Shown: positions 63,384-64,000 of the stretch, one piece after another | How positions within the stretch are numbered: the first letter of the stretch is position 1 | How the letters are laid out: each line of letters opens with the position of its first letter | Origin: Ramlibacter pinisoli | Lineage (GTDB): Bacteria; Pseudomonadota; Gammaproteobacteria; Burkholderiales; Burkholderiaceae_C | Length of the DNA: 64,000 bases | Direction: 5' to 3' | Assembly (NCBI RefSeq): GCF_009758015.1 | Contig: NZ_WSEL01000009.1 | Location: 1,054,001-1,118,000, forward strand | The notes under the pieces: generated by a model | What the model saw: the letters and a program-made list of their open reading frames with translations, nothing else | Database searches by the model: none | Told to the model about the DNA's origin: nothing | Translations under genes and position numbers: made by a program

Positions 63384-64000
63384 TCAGCGCAGGACCGCGG
63401 TGGCGTCCATGGTCAGCCAGCCCTCGTGGTCGGCGGCGAACAGCCGCACGGTCTTGCCGTCCGGCGCCGGCTGGCCGTTGACGTGGAACGGGTTCAGGTC
63501 GAAGGTCGGCCTCACGGCCTTGAAGCGGAAGCTCGCGACGTCGCTGTTCGGCAGCTGCCGGCGCACCAGGTCCATCAGCAGCGTGGCGATCAGGGGGCCG
63601 TGCACGATCAGCCCGGGATATCCCTCGACCTCGGTCACGTACTTGCGGTCGTAGTGGATGCGGTGGCCGTTGAAGGTCAGGGCCGAGTAGCGGAACAGCA
63701 GGACATCGTCGGGGATGACCTCGCGCCGCCAGGCTGCGCCGGTGTCGGCGCGCTGCGGCGGCGGCTCCACGTCGGCGGGCCGCCTGGCGTCCCGGTACAC
63801 GATGTCGTGGAACTCCACGATGGCCGGCTCCGTGGCGCCGTTGCAGCGCAGTTCGTGCCGCACCTTGACGAAAACGAGCTGGCCCGAGCGACCCTCCTTG
63901 CGAGACACGTCGGCGATCGTCGACGTCCGCTCCACGGCATCGCCCACGCGCACCGGTGTGCGGAATTCGAACTGGCTGCCGGCCCACATGCGACGCGGAA
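63384..64000 (-). CDS. MaoC-type acyl-CoA hydratase, truncated by the window edge
   Basis: The window holds the C-terminal 205 or so residues of a hot-dog-fold hydratase similar to itaconyl-CoA or mesaconyl-CoA hydratases and HTD2. Visible are PRRMWAGSQFEF, RYSALTFNGHRIHYDRKYV, with the aspartate-histidine-type active site, and GYPGLIVHGPLIATLLMDL. The frame continues past base 64000 (PRR before the internal Met), so the true start lies outside. It is upstream of the CoA-transferase in the same transcript. Confidence 0.85.
   Translation of the reverse strand, partial: PRRMWAGSQFEFRTPVRVGDAVERTSTIADVSRKEGRSGQLVFVKVRHELRCNGATEPAIVEFHDIVYRDARRPADVEPPPQRADTGAAWRREVIPDDVLLFRYSALTFNGHRIHYDRKYVTEVEGYPGLIVHGPLIATLLMDLVRRQLPNSDVASFRFKAVRPTFDLNPFHVNGQPAPDGKTVRLFAADHEGWLTMDATAVLR

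Overview
The window is about 64 kb of very GC-rich DNA, densely coding on both strands, with no rRNA, tRNA, CRISPR array or insertion sequence that I can see. Two Bug/TctC-type periplasmic receptors, a Liv-type ABC transporter next to an acyl-CoA ligase, many small transcription-factor-controlled catabolic loci and the codon bias all suggest a free-living betaproteobacterium of the Burkholderiales, probably close to Comamonadaceae (inference). It reads as ordinary chromosome of a metabolically versatile soil or water organism.

Layout. 1-5054: end of a branched-chain-type ABC transporter operon (permease, binding protein, LivF ATPase), a long-chain acyl-CoA ligase and a TetR regulator. 5062-11388: a 5'-nucleotidase-like lipoprotein, an M20 metallopeptidase, a membrane protein and a secreted protein, all on the minus strand. 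11389-16980: NudC, then DUF4395, two hemerythrin-domain proteins, a DsbA-family protein, an NTF2-like protein, DoxX and TetR. 17256-26338: a carbon monoxide dehydrogenase (cox) cluster in the order coxM-S-L, an ATC-hydrolase-like gene, coxG-D-E, a MobA-like nucleotidyltransferase and a membrane protein, many joined by 4-base ATGA overlaps. 26666-29588: small genes and an FAD monooxygenase.

29635-35816: an IclR-controlled catabolic locus. A Bug receptor, the IclR regulator and an LVIVD-type protein are divergent from two polysaccharide-deacetylase-fold proteins and an asparaginase. 35860-39852: AlkB, a secreted alpha/beta hydrolase, a very cysteine-rich metallothionein-like protein and a methyltransferase. 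40003-47905: a lipoprotein, a secreted PHP-type protein, a membrane-bound spermidine-synthase-like protein, a PpiC-type isomerase, a HupE/UreJ protein and a 2OG oxygenase. 47990-51834: a DHFR-like protein, a tautomerase, PhoD and another 2OG oxygenase.

51870-56016: a LacI-controlled locus (Bug receptor, SDR, DUF993) with a clear divergent promoter/operator. 56220-60381: a CopG-type regulator with 11-bp-spaced repeats, a PHB-depolymerase-type esterase and a repeat lipoprotein. 60661-64000: a fumarase-superfamily lyase, a class III CoA-transferase and a MaoC-type hydratase that runs off the right edge.

The most notable systems are the cox cluster, whose CoxL carries a variant form-I signature (AYRCSLR), the metallothionein-like protein, and the unassigned PHP/SpeE-like/PPIase/HupE cluster.
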